Shown piece after piece: positions 7,597 through 15,034 of a stretch of 25,054 nt of DNA. Position numbers and translations under genes: made by a program. The notes beneath the pieces were generated by a model. The model was not told the origin of the DNA. It saw only the letters and a list, made by a program, of their open reading frames with translations, and searched no databases. Source of the stretch: Sphingopyxis sp. (GTDB taxonomy: Bacteria > Pseudomonadota > Alphaproteobacteria > Sphingomonadales > Sphingomonadaceae). Every line of letters starts with the position of its first letter. Within the stretch, counting starts at the first letter, position 1. The stretch lies in the NCBI GenBank assembly GCA_012035435.1, contig JAAUPH010000006.1, positions 1 through 25,054 on the forward strand, written 5' to 3'.

Positions 7597-8185
7597 TCAA
7601 AAAGCTCCTTCGGCCTGCACGTTTAAAAAGCAGCGCACCATGTGGATGGTGGGCAGGCCATTTTCAGAATATTCAATTGTCAAAGGCTGGCCGGATTTTC
7701 GAAGCGTAATGTAGCCGGTTTCATCCACATTCGGCCACCGTACCCAGAATGTGACTTGATCTCTTTTCAGGAGTCGCTTGCTGGGCAAAGTAGCCGTCAT
7801 CGCCGGTCCCGTCCTAGCCATGCCCACTCGTTCTTTTGTTCAATATACGCACCCAGATAGCGCACTTGGCCGTCATGGGTAATGATATCCGTGTCGTGAT
7901 CACCGTTTTTGTTCCTTCGGTTTGCTTTTCGCCGATAACGGGCATCGGTGTAGCATCGTAGCCCTCTTCGGCCGCGGCCCATGCCCCTAGGAACTGCTTA
8001 GGCACCATGATTTGAGCAACGGGCAGATAGGTTTTCCGATTACCAGCAGGATCGAAAATTATCGCGCCGCGAGGTCCAACAACGGTCCCAGCCGGATGAC
8101 GCAGATCGGGATTATCCGATGCTTCAACGACTGCCGCGGAGCAAGATAATGTTAAGGCGATAATGTGGATTGCTGTAAACTTCAT
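7597..8185 (-). pseudogene. Secreted protein gene broken by two frameshifts
   Basis: The first frame starts at 8185 with a signal peptide (MKFTAIHIIALTLSCSAAVVEA) and continues with FLGAWAAAEEGYDATPMPVIGEKQTEG. Two further frames then continue in order without overlap of sense: GDHDTDIITHDGQVRYLGAY to EWAWLG, and then LLKRDQVTFWVRWPNVDETG to the TGA at 7597. Adding one base in the A5 run at 7906-7910 (minus-strand sense) and one near 7811-7822 would rebuild a single protein of about 195 residues. Both shifts are of the same -1 class. The last frame could instead start at an ATGA overlap (ATG at 7800) as a small separate gene. Family not recognised. Sequencing error is possible. Confidence 0.55.
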
Positions 8186-8229
8186 GCAGCGGGGTTGCTG
8201 CCTATAGGCGATGCTGGCAATTCGGGTCG

Positions 8230-8243
8230 CCGCACTAGTGCAT
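8230..8243. promoter_or_regulatory. Palindromic operator-like site 3
   Basis: CCGCACTAGTGCAT matches the core motif at 12 of 14 positions; the inner GCACTAGTGC is a perfect 10-base palindrome. The centre is 51 bases before the start of the frameshifted secreted-protein gene (minus strand) and 168 before the DUF4189 gene at 8405 (plus strand). Confidence 0.55.
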
Positions 8244-8404
8244 ATTTGCGCCATGGCTGGGAATGCCGAATTTGGTACCCGCCCGCCAGAGCATCCAGCT
8301 CGGCCATCGGCGCTGATGTAGCAGTACATTTGCGATAGTTAACAACCGTGTTGGCCATCGCTTATCTGGCTGTGCGGTGTATCTCGAATTTCAATGGGCA
8401 GGCC

Positions 8405-9349
8405 ATGCAAACATTTCCAAAATTTCTGTTGTTCATTGCCGCATTCATCGGCGTGGCAGCAGCAACGTCCGGTCAGGCCAAGGCTCAGAGCTGCCCGGCG
8501 GGAATTCCAGGGGGCGGCAATCCTGGTTGCATCCCGCCCGATGTGTATCATGGAAACCAAGGCAATGGACAGGCAGGTTCATCGGCATCGGCGGAGCCGC
8601 TTTATCTCAAGTGGCAATCCGGTAATTCCGCGCTTGTCGTGCATCCCGACGTCACCGACGTTTGGGCCGTGTGGAACACCGACTCCGTCGAGGGTGCTAA
8701 AGAAATAGCTCTAGAGGGCTGCACCAAAGTCATGGGTAAGGGCTGCTTTACGGCCATTACTTCGACAGGGGGTACCATCGCGTTCGGCCGCGGGCCGAAT
8801 GGCTTTATTCGCGCTAATTGGGGTAAGAAGAAGGCCGATGCAGTGAAGAAATTTCACCAAGAGTGCGCCGCCGACGGTATCGTATGTCAGTTGCAGGAAA
8901 CTTTTACCTCTACCCATATCAAACGGCCTGCGTCCGTGCCGATCCAGCGCGCTATGGCTCACCTGCCTGAAACGCGCGCGGTGGCAGCCTTTGGTGCGGT
9001 TGCGACACCCAAAGTCGATGCGGTTGGCACCAAATGGCAGGGACATGCCTGGCTGATAACCGGCCGTACAACATATACAGCTGCGGCGGATCAGGCTATG
9101 TCGCGGTGCCAAGCTGATACTGGTATGGTTTGCGGGGTTGATACACATGGTGTGAATTCTAACATCTATTTGTACACCACACAGGACGATTATTTCTTCT
9201 GGTCGGTCGCTCTCTCCCGCGACGACGCAACGACCAATCTGGCCAAAACATGCAAGCAGCGCCACAAGGGCAAGAAATGTGTGATTACCTCATTCTATGA
9301 TATGCAAACATCACGCAATGAGGTGGTGAGGATGCAATGGAACCGGTAA
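8405..9349 (+). CDS. Secreted DUF4189-type protein
   Basis: 314 residues. The signal peptide (KFLLFIAAFIGVAAATSGQAKA) is probably cleaved after residue 27, leaving QSCPAG at the mature N-terminus. A Gly/Pro-rich segment follows, then two DUF4189-like units: an N-terminal one with WAVWNTDSVEGAKEIALEGC and KGCFTAI, and a C-terminal one with GRTTYTAAADQAMSRCQ and VCGVDTHG. A last Cys pair (KTCKQRHKGKKC) precedes the MQWNR end. It is a shorter paralogue of the protein encoded at 3166-4809, with the same order of parts and the same C-terminal tail. The ATG at 8405 is chosen for the signal peptide; the ribosome site is weak, and a GTG at 8348 is possible. Confidence 0.8.
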   Translation: MQTFPKFLLFIAAFIGVAAATSGQAKAQSCPAGIPGGGNPGCIPPDVYHGNQGNGQAGSSASAEPLYLKWQSGNSALVVHPDVTDVWAVWNTDSVEGAKEIALEGCTKVMGKGCFTAITSTGGTIAFGRGPNGFIRANWGKKKADAVKKFHQECAADGIVCQLQETFTSTHIKRPASVPIQRAMAHLPETRAVAAFGAVATPKVDAVGTKWQGHAWLITGRTTYTAAADQAMSRCQADTGMVCGVDTHGVNSNIYLYTTQDDYFFWSVALSRDDATTNLAKTCKQRHKGKKCVITSFYDMQTSRNEVVRMQWNR

Positions 9350-9640
9350 GCTGACAGGGCATCTAGATTGACAAATCAAATATTGCAGCGCCGCATTTTG
9401 TGCAAACTGCTTAGCCCTATACCTGCAAGATCTCGCATATCCGCGACGACGGCTTTGGGCGAAATAGCTGGATGGTTCCAATTCGCCTGCCTGCTGCAAC
9501 TGATCGACATAAGCATCTGATGCTGCATCAAACGCCACAAAAACCGTGCGATGCTTTGGCTGAGAGGCGTCGATTGTGGTGCAACCACTCGTTACCAGGA
9601 GAACACAAACCAGTCCGGTTATTGTCTGGCGTTGCGCCAT
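9311..9640 (-). CDS. Small putative lipoprotein
   Basis: 109 residues. The hydrophobic signal TITGLVCVLLV leads to a TSGC lipobox with Cys at 20. The short mature part has an acidic helix (DAYVDQLQQAGELEP) and an Arg/Ala-rich C-terminal helix. GAGG lies about 8 bases before the ATG at 9640; a TTG start 36 bases further upstream is less likely. The 3' end overlaps the convergent DUF4189 gene by 39 bases, which is unusual and could mean that the frame is shifted near the end (another open frame ends at 9376). No palindrome site is seen upstream. Family not recognised. Confidence 0.45.
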   Translation of the reverse strand: MAQRQTITGLVCVLLVTSGCTTIDASQPKHRTVFVAFDAASDAYVDQLQQAGELEPSSYFAQSRRRGYARSCRYRAKQFAQNAALQYLICQSRCPVSLPVPLHPHHLIA

Positions 9641-9848
9641 ATATCTGAACCTCAACAACGATGAAATGTCGCTCAAAAATTGTACAGCCTATCCTCAAAG
9701 TCTTGGAGAAATCGGCCAATGACTGGGGTTTGAGCGATCCGATCTACCACACCATGTCGTCCCGGCCCAATTGTTGAGGGTTGAGCGAGGTTGCGCTGAA
9801 TCATATTGGTAATGCCAGGGTTTACGCCGACAGAAATGTCGATGGAAA

Positions 9849-10709
9849 TCACACGGGCATCAAGCCATGCTGGCGGATCACGTCTAGGAACACGTCTGGT
9901 TCAGGGCGCACGCGGTAATTGTCGGTCTGGTGGGTCCAGATCACCTTCCCTGCCGCATCTGTGATAATCACCGTCGGCACTACGGTGTCGCTGTCATAGC
10001 CCAGCACCTGCATCCCAAACGGAAGGCCGTCTTCTTGTGCGATACCAAGGGTACGAGCGGCTTTGTTGCCCTCATCGGTCAAAAAATAGAACGGCACCGC
10101 AAATTTCTTGGCCAGGGCCTCGGTGTTTTCATGCGGCTGGGGCGATATCAGTACCACTCGCACGCCCATGGCGTCGAGATCCTGGTAGCGAACGGCCAAT
10201 TCCTTGATCTGCGCCGAGCAAAGCGGGCACCAGTTACCGCGGAAGAAAATGAGGATCGATGGCTTGCCGACCAGATGGGCAGAGGGGAACCTTGCCCCTG
10301 TGGAGCTCTTCAACGCGAAGGCAGGGAGCGGTGCCCCGATCTTAATTTCGGCGCTTGGTTCCCGCCCCCCATAGCTCGAATACCAATAAGCATAGACAAG
10401 AAAAGCGACCCATCCTGAAACTGCCATACCGAATGCCAAGGCGCTGCCACCCGACATCAAAGCGTAGCCGCTCAATCCGACGCCGATGAAACCCATCACG
10501 TTAATCAGCGGGAGACGTTCACTGGTCCGTACAATTGAGGTGAATATCATCAGAAATCCAACGAAGACTGGCATCGGAGCCGTAGCCATCAAAACCCCAC
10601 CCCAGCTAAGAACATCTCCACCATTGTATATCGCCCACCCCGCGACACAGGCGAAGGCGATCATGGTCATCAAGTAGATCATGATAAAAACTGACTTGAG
10701 CAGGTTCAT
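9849..10709 (-). CDS. Membrane-anchored redoxin (AhpC/TSA-type thioredoxin fold)
   Basis: 286 residues. The N-terminal 110 form four hydrophobic segments (about 6-28, 36-57, 69-86, 90-109). After a short linker (GREPSAEIKIGAPLPAF) comes a peroxiredoxin-like/redoxin domain with GKPSILIFFRGNWCPLC, so the redox pair is C161-P-L-C164, then RVVLISPQPHENT and the cis-Pro region (TVVPTVIITD). Known: such domains reduce peroxides or disulfides using a CxxC or peroxidatic Cys. The topology with four helices places the domain on one face of the inner membrane; which face is not certain. AGGGGTG lies about 7 bases before the ATG at 10709. The next upstream gene on this strand ends 157 bases away. Confidence 0.85.
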   Translation of the reverse strand: MNLLKSVFIMIYLMTMIAFACVAGWAIYNGGDVLSWGGVLMATAPMPVFVGFLMIFTSIVRTSERLPLINVMGFIGVGLSGYALMSGGSALAFGMAVSGWVAFLVYAYWYSSYGGREPSAEIKIGAPLPAFALKSSTGARFPSAHLVGKPSILIFFRGNWCPLCSAQIKELAVRYQDLDAMGVRVVLISPQPHENTEALAKKFAVPFYFLTDEGNKAARTLGIAQEDGLPFGMQVLGYDSDTVVPTVIITDAAGKVIWTHQTDNYRVRPEPDVFLDVIRQHGLMPV

Positions 10710-10866
10710 GAATCGCACCCCTTTTGGCCTTATCTTCGAAGTATTTGGCAGCTTTCTTATTTGGCGACTTTGTCGCGGGCTGGATCGCCCCCGCAGCATT
10801 TTTCTTCGACAGCGGTGCAGGATTTTGCGCTGGTCCAGCTGCGCTGAACATCGAACTTCGGTATGT

Positions 10867-11766
10867 TTAGCTCAACAGCGATAACGCCACTTCAGCGATT
10901 TTCTCGGGCGCCTCAATATCGATGAAATGACCGACTTCGTCGTATTCCTCGTATTGCGCCTGCGGCGCGTAGCGACGGACGGACTGGCGATCCGTTTTGG
11001 CATGCGACTTGTCCGCAAGACCCCACAGAATGGCGGCTGGTATCCGGACATCGATAACTTGGGGGAACACCGCCAGTTTTTGAACTTGCGACGCCAAAGC
11101 GTAAGCGCATCCACATTGCTGGATAGCGCGGGCCTCTTTTTGTAACGTCTCGACCGGGGCGTGCGGTCCAGCTGAATAAGGAATCCAATAATCGACTGAT
11201 ATCTTTTCGCGCTGCAAGCGGAAGCCAATCTGCCCTTCGAATGGCACGGCAAGTAAGGCCCCGCCCATGCCCTCGTAAATCCACTTGCGCTCGGCTTCGA
11301 AATCGCCCGTTTGCGCTATGATCACGCCGGCCAACTGCTCTCCGAGTAACTCACTGATGCGGGCAGCGAAAAGGCCCTGGATGCATGGCCCGACCAGAAC
11401 CACTCTCCCCAAATCGAGTGATGAAAGCAGTTCTGCAAGGATTTGACACGAGCTTTCAAACTCCAGTGCCTTTGGCGATTTCGGATAAGAAAAGCCGAAC
11501 CCCGGTATTTCGAAGATCGCTATGTTGAAACGGTCTTCCAAAGTTGCGATCAGCCGATCATAGCTCTCGATTGTCGCCGGTCCATCGGGCAGAAAGGCCA
11601 GTGTCGGTTTGGCTTTATCAGCACCGTGAAGGCGATAACGGATGAAGCATTTGTCATGATCGAAAAGAGCCAGACCAGGCCTGCTGGCCAACGCGCGCTG
11701 CTTGAAAGTCGCCTCGTCCAATCCGGAGAAGGCAAGCGTATCGAGAATTGCCGGGTCAATAGCCAT
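10867..11766 (-). CDS. Alpha/beta hydrolase with a cysteine nucleophile
   Basis: 299 residues with an alpha/beta hydrolase order of parts: strand PTLAFLPDGP (55-64), EIPGFGFSYP (86-95), nucleophile elbow VLVGPCIQG (123-131), acid in LWGLADKSH (Asp252) and His280 in EVGHFIDIEAP. The elbow normally reads GxSxG; here the nucleophile position is Cys128. A Cys-Asp-His triad is known in dienelactone hydrolase, but the rest of the protein is not of that family. The substrate is unknown. The ATG at 11766 has GGAA 8 bases upstream. It is divergent from a TetR regulator with only 46 bases between the start codons, so that regulator probably controls it. Confidence 0.82.
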   Translation of the reverse strand: MAIDPAILDTLAFSGLDEATFKQRALASRPGLALFDHDKCFIRYRLHGADKAKPTLAFLPDGPATIESYDRLIATLEDRFNIAIFEIPGFGFSYPKSPKALEFESSCQILAELLSSLDLGRVVLVGPCIQGLFAARISELLGEQLAGVIIAQTGDFEAERKWIYEGMGGALLAVPFEGQIGFRLQREKISVDYWIPYSAGPHAPVETLQKEARAIQQCGCAYALASQVQKLAVFPQVIDVRIPAAILWGLADKSHAKTDRQSVRRYAPQAQYEEYDEVGHFIDIEAPEKIAEVALSLLS

Positions 11767-11793
11767 AAATATTTCCAAACTTCAACGAATCGG

Positions 11794-11809
11794 TATACAG
11801 ATCGGTATA
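11794..11809. promoter_or_regulatory. Probable TetR operator between divergent genes
   Basis: TATACAGATCGGTATA is a 16-base near-perfect palindrome (one mismatched pair) centred on GATC. It also contains the tail of a direct repeat of ATCGGTATA (11789 and 11801). It ends 3 bases before the TetR start codon and lies 28 bases from the start of the divergent hydrolase. Position and symmetry suit autorepression by the adjacent TetR protein; this is inference. Confidence 0.6.
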
Positions 11810-11812
11810 TCT

Positions 11813-12358
11813 ATGGATAAGCGCGATGCAATCTTGAAAGCGGCCGGGCGTTTGTTCGCAGAATCGGGGTTCGGCCTGGTCGGTGTGGATTTGATCGCGG
11901 CTGAGGCGGGCGTGACGAAGCGAACGCTTTACAAACAGTTCGGCTCAAAGGCCGGATTGTTCGAAGCCTGGCTTGATCAGCGCGATGTCGCGACACGCGC
12001 CTTTGTCTTTGGCTCAATTGAAAAGCGCACATCCGACCCGCAGGCTCAGATACTTGCACTGTTCGAAATGGTATCTCTACTAGCTGTCGACCCCTCGTTT
12101 CACGGTTGTCCTTTTTCCCGGATCATGGCCGAACGAGGCGATGGCGAGCAACCTGGCGAAGCCCTGGCGATTCGGCACAAGGCGGCCCTGCGATTTTGGT
12201 TTGCCGAGCGCGTTAAGGCTGCTGAACTTGACGAATGCGACGAGCATGTCGAAGAGTTGATGACCCTGTATGAAGGGGTGCTGCAACGCATAGCTGCCAC
12301 GGGATCGCCATCAGCCGCGCAAGCGGCGATCCGTTTGATCAACAAAAGCTGGGATTAG
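11813..12358 (+). CDS. TetR/AcrR-family transcriptional regulator
   Basis: 182 residues. The N-terminal DNA-binding domain is clear: RDAILKAAGRLFAESGF, then the helix-turn-helix DLIAAEAGVTKRTLYKQFGSK (about 26-46). The C-terminal ligand domain is all-helical and includes SFHGCPFSRIMAERGD with a Cys. The ATG at 11813 gives the normal short N-terminal arm; upstream in-frame starts would overlap the hydrolase gene. Known: TetR proteins repress until a small ligand binds. Likely target: its own promoter and the divergent Cys-nucleophile hydrolase. The minus-strand SDR operon ends 42 bases after it. Confidence 0.92.
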   Translation: MDKRDAILKAAGRLFAESGFGLVGVDLIAAEAGVTKRTLYKQFGSKAGLFEAWLDQRDVATRAFVFGSIEKRTSDPQAQILALFEMVSLLAVDPSFHGCPFSRIMAERGDGEQPGEALAIRHKAALRFWFAERVKAAELDECDEHVEELMTLYEGVLQRIAATGSPSAAQAAIRLINKSWD

Positions 12359-12400
12359 GTCTTGCAACAATGCACCATAAGACTGGAAAATTAACGCGGT

Positions 12401-13189
12401 TCAAACAATCGAACTTGTAAGCCCGCCATCAACCACCAAACTTTGCCCGGTGACATAGCTCGTCTGCACGCTGCAGAAAAAGGCAACGATTGCGCCAAAA
12501 TCCTCCGGTGACCCGAAACGACCCGCAGGTATTGATAGGGCTTCCACCTGTCGGGCAATCTCCTCATCATACGTTAGTCCTTTTGCTTGAGCTAACGGTT
12601 CGAAGATTGACCGGGTCCCCTCGGTCAGATGAAGAGCGGGTAAAAGGGTATTGATTGTGACATTGCTGCCAGCCAGCGCTTTGGCAATCGCGACCGTGTA
12701 ATTTACTAGTGCTGCGCGCGGACCACCTGAAAGAATGCGCATTTGCATCGGGAATTTGACGGCTGAGCTGGCGATGTTCACAATTCTTCCCCAGCCGCGG
12801 ATGGCCATGCCCTCTGCAATAGCCTGGATGAAGGAGAAAGGTGAAATTAACCCGACTTCAATTGCATAACGCAGCTCATCTTCTGATACCGTTCGATAAT
12901 CAGTTACGAGGCGCTGCGGTGAGGACGTGCCAATGAAAATGTCAGGCTGTGGACACGCCTCAAGAATTTGCAAGCGCCCCTCGTCAGTCGCGTGATCGGC
13001 AACAATTGGCGTAACGCGGGTTCCCGTTGCATGATGGATTGCCTCGCATGCTGCCTTTAGCCGGTCTTTACCGCGTGCCGAAACAAACAGCTCGGCACCC
13101 TCGCGCGCCAACGTCATCGCCGACGCAAAACCTAGGCCGGCACTGCCGCCATTTACAAGCGCCGTCTTGCCCTGGAGCCCTAAGTCCAT
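12401..13189 (-). CDS. SDR-family oxidoreductase lacking the YxxxK catalytic pair
   Basis: 262 residues, a normal SDR length. The nucleotide-binding loop is NGGSAGLG (13-20), followed by an ADH-type Asp (VADHAT, 63-68) and the strand GRIVNIASS with the catalytic-Ser position at 141-142. Where classical members have Y-x-x-x-K, this protein has S154-G-G-P-R158, and the NNAG motif is replaced by IGTSS. The substrate region (ALHLTEGTRSIFE) and the C-terminal GQSLVVDGG are normal. A recognised SDR subgroup with a 'LSN..R' type replacement exists, usually annotated 3-oxoacyl-ACP reductase-like; activity is unproven. It starts 2 bases after the stop of the upstream hydrolase, so it is co-transcribed. 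Confidence 0.85.
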   Translation of the reverse strand: MDLGLQGKTALVNGGSAGLGFASAMTLAREGAELFVSARGKDRLKAACEAIHHATGTRVTPIVADHATDEGRLQILEACPQPDIFIGTSSPQRLVTDYRTVSEDELRYAIEVGLISPFSFIQAIAEGMAIRGWGRIVNIASSAVKFPMQMRILSGGPRAALVNYTVAIAKALAGSNVTINTLLPALHLTEGTRSIFEPLAQAKGLTYDEEIARQVEALSIPAGRFGSPEDFGAIVAFFCSVQTSYVTGQSLVVDGGLTSSIV

Positions 13190-13191
13190 TG

Positions 13192-13986
13192 TCAGCCCCT
13201 AAACTTGGAGACAAGCCAACTTTGAACCTTGCCAGCGGCGCGTTCCCAATGCGTGTCGCACATGATATCATGAGCCGTTGGTACCACGATATGATCGCCT
13301 CCATAGCGGCGTGCCAGCTTTTCATTTTTGTATCTTGGGATCGACCAATCATTCTCGCCTGATGCGACAAGCACGGGAATGCGGAGTGGTTTGGGCTTGG
13401 GACAATCGAGATAGAAGGCGTCATTGGCAGCCTTGTGCGAGGTCAGCCCGTCACAGCGGACCGCGAGCCGCTCCCGCTCATCCGGTGCCAAATCGTCGGA
13501 CAAAAAGAATGTAAGAAAGGCCGGCAACGCTGCTCTAAGATCACTCTTGACTAGAGCGCGATACATAGGTCGCGGGAAGTTCAAGAGCATGCGCAGCGCC
13601 GCACGATTGGACCCTCCGATCGGGGATGGCGCAAGTAAGATCATGCCGGGATATCCGCCCTCGGCCGCCAGTTTTTGAGCAATTGAGCCGCCTAGAGAAT
13701 GGCCCACAAGGATTGGCTTCTGTGGCATTTGTGCAACAGCCCATCGCACATCATCGACATAGTCGCGAAGCCGCCAGATGTCATGGCGTCCTGTCCGCTC
13801 ACTTTCACCATGATCGCGATAACTGATTGCAGAGCAATCATAGCCACGCTGCGCGAACCAAGGCATGAAATGGTCGTGCCAGCACCATGCGCCATGAAAC
13901 CCGCCATGGATAAAGAGCAATGGCGGGCCATGAATTTTGCCTTGAGCAGGGACATGAATAAATTCGAGTTCCACCGAACTGTTCAT
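13192..13986 (-). CDS. Alpha/beta hydrolase (serine type)
   Basis: 264 residues. Oxyanion motif HGGFHGAWCW (27-36), SYRDHGESE (55-63), nucleophile elbow GHSLGG with Ser97, acid Asp213 in SGENDWSIP, and His239 in PTAHDIM: a complete Ser-Asp-His triad. A cap domain lies between about 125 and 200. The HGxxHGxWCW start is typical of lipase/esterase-like members with small hydrophobic substrates; the real substrate is unknown. The ATG at 13986 overlaps the stop of the upstream membrane-protein gene in an ATGA, indicating translational coupling. In-frame starts further upstream would run through that gene and are rejected. Confidence 0.88.
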   Translation of the reverse strand: MNSSVELEFIHVPAQGKIHGPPLLFIHGGFHGAWCWHDHFMPWFAQRGYDCSAISYRDHGESERTGRHDIWRLRDYVDDVRWAVAQMPQKPILVGHSLGGSIAQKLAAEGGYPGMILLAPSPIGGSNRAALRMLLNFPRPMYRALVKSDLRAALPAFLTFFLSDDLAPDERERLAVRCDGLTSHKAANDAFYLDCPKPKPLRIPVLVASGENDWSIPRYKNEKLARRYGGDHIVVPTAHDIMCDTHWERAAGKVQSWLVSKFRG

Positions 13987-14363
13987 GCCCGGGCCTCGCG
14001 CTGCGACTGCGTCCAAGCCTGCGCTTGAAGCAGGGCGAAAAGGGCCACCAACAATGCCGGAACAGCTATAAGTGCTGCGCCTGTCGCATCGACCTTTGAC
14101 CAACTCATGGCCAAGAAAATGGCCGCTATCGCGACAAAACTCCAATCAAGCGCGATGATTGTCTTGACCAGCCAATCCATCGGACGTGCAGCAGCGAACA
14201 GCAAGATCGGAACATAAGTTGCAAGCATGATACCCAGCGCAATCGTCCATGGGCGGCCGGGCAAGGCGGTATGAGCCGTTACCCAGTCGGTCGCCGCAAG
14301 GCAGGTGGTCGCGCATATCATCGTGAATGCGCCATTAGCGCGAAGGCCAGTCGATAAATTCAT
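13983..14363 (-). CDS. Small four-helix membrane protein
   Basis: 126 residues, with four predicted membrane helices around 12-24, 36-56, 66-85 and 93-112. Charged residues are few and lie in the loops and at the C-terminus (SQREARA). I do not recognise the family. It is the first gene of an operon with the hydrolase (ATGA overlap) and the SDR. The start at 14363 is preferred over an upstream TTG/GTG-type extension to 14435, which would overlap the divergent HxlR gene. No strong ribosome site is visible. A role in substrate uptake or anchoring would be speculation. Confidence 0.65.
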   Translation of the reverse strand: MNLSTGLRANGAFTMICATTCLAATDWVTAHTALPGRPWTIALGIMLATYVPILLFAAARPMDWLVKTIIALDWSFVAIAAIFLAMSWSKVDATGAALIAVPALLVALFALLQAQAWTQSQREARA

Positions 14364-14378
14364 GGAACGAATCACTTT

Positions 14379-14395
14379 AATTATGTATAGTAATT
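14379..14395. promoter_or_regulatory. AT-rich inverted repeat between divergent operon and HxlR gene
   Basis: AATTATGTATAGTAATT has perfect AATTA/TAATT arms around a 7-base centre, in a 62-base gap that is otherwise GC-rich. HxlR-type regulators bind such short inverted repeats next to their own genes, so this could be its operator, or simply the overlapping -10 regions of two divergent promoters. Confidence 0.45.
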
Positions 14396-14425
14396 TTCCT
14401 AGGCTGGATCGCAAGGGCGCGCAAG

Positions 14426-15034
14426 ATGTCGACACGCAACTACAATCAAAATTGTGCTCTCGCTCGCGCTTCTGATCTTTTGGGCGAACGTTGGACGCTG
14501 CTCATCATTCGCGACCTGTTGATAGCACCGCGCCGCTTTCGCGAACTCGAACAGCGCCTGCGGAATATGGGGACAAATTTGTTGGCTAAGCGGCTAAAAG
14601 ATATGCAGCGCGCCGGATTGCTCTCTGGTGGGGAGTCGCGTTCACCCTATTGCCTGACCGATATGGGCCGGGCGCTTGAACCCATGGTGCTACACTTAGC
14701 CAGGTGGAGCCTAAAGTGGGTGCCGTCGCCCTTGATGCCGTCTGCAGTACACTATCCGGATTGGGATTTGCTGGCACTGAAATCGCTATTCGTACCTGAC
14801 CCAAAGATGCGATCGCCGCTGCTTGCTCGATTTGAAGCCGGCGATTGGATTGCATGGGTCAAGGTAGATCGGCACGGATATACATATGGCTTAGGTGAGC
14901 CGAACGGCATCGCGGACATCGATTTTTCCTGCAACGTTTCCGATTTACGGAATGCTGATTCAATAATCCCGACAATGAAGCCTACAATGCGCCAAAAAGC
15001 AGAACGGCTGCTTTCCTGTTTTCCGCTCAATTAA
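14426..15034 (+). CDS. HxlR-family transcriptional regulator
   Basis: 202 residues. The N-terminal winged-helix domain is typical: CALARASDLLGERWTLLIIRDLLIAPRRFRELEQ, with the Cys near the N-terminus (Cys10) that in some relatives senses reactive compounds, then NLLAKRLKDMQRAGLL and a YCLTDMGRALEP wing. The C-terminal half (about 105-202) is an extra domain beyond the usual ~110-residue HxlR core, with alternating strands (WIAWVKVDRHGYTYGLG); it may bind a ligand. It is divergent from the membrane protein-hydrolase-SDR operon with 62 bases between the starts and is the likely regulator. Its last 8 bases overlap the convergent lipoprotein gene. Confidence 0.9.
   Translation: MSTRNYNQNCALARASDLLGERWTLLIIRDLLIAPRRFRELEQRLRNMGTNLLAKRLKDMQRAGLLSGGESRSPYCLTDMGRALEPMVLHLARWSLKWVPSPLMPSAVHYPDWDLLALKSLFVPDPKMRSPLLARFEAGDWIAWVKVDRHGYTYGLGEPNGIADIDFSCNVSDLRNADSIIPTMKPTMRQKAERLLSCFPLN

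Noticed and set aside
9677..9848. 172-base gap read as a possible transposase remnant
   Set aside because: A short peptide (ANDWGLSDPIYHTM) vaguely recalls IS transposases, but no terminal repeat or catalytic motif is present.
10606..10851. Minus-strand frame upstream of the redoxin (Lys/Ala/Pro-rich start)
   Set aside because: It overlaps the redoxin N-terminus in another frame, and its composition gives no domain or ribosome site.
12705..12715. ACTAGTGC inside the SDR gene as another copy of the palindrome
   Set aside because: Only one arm matches and it lies in coding sequence; consistent with chance.
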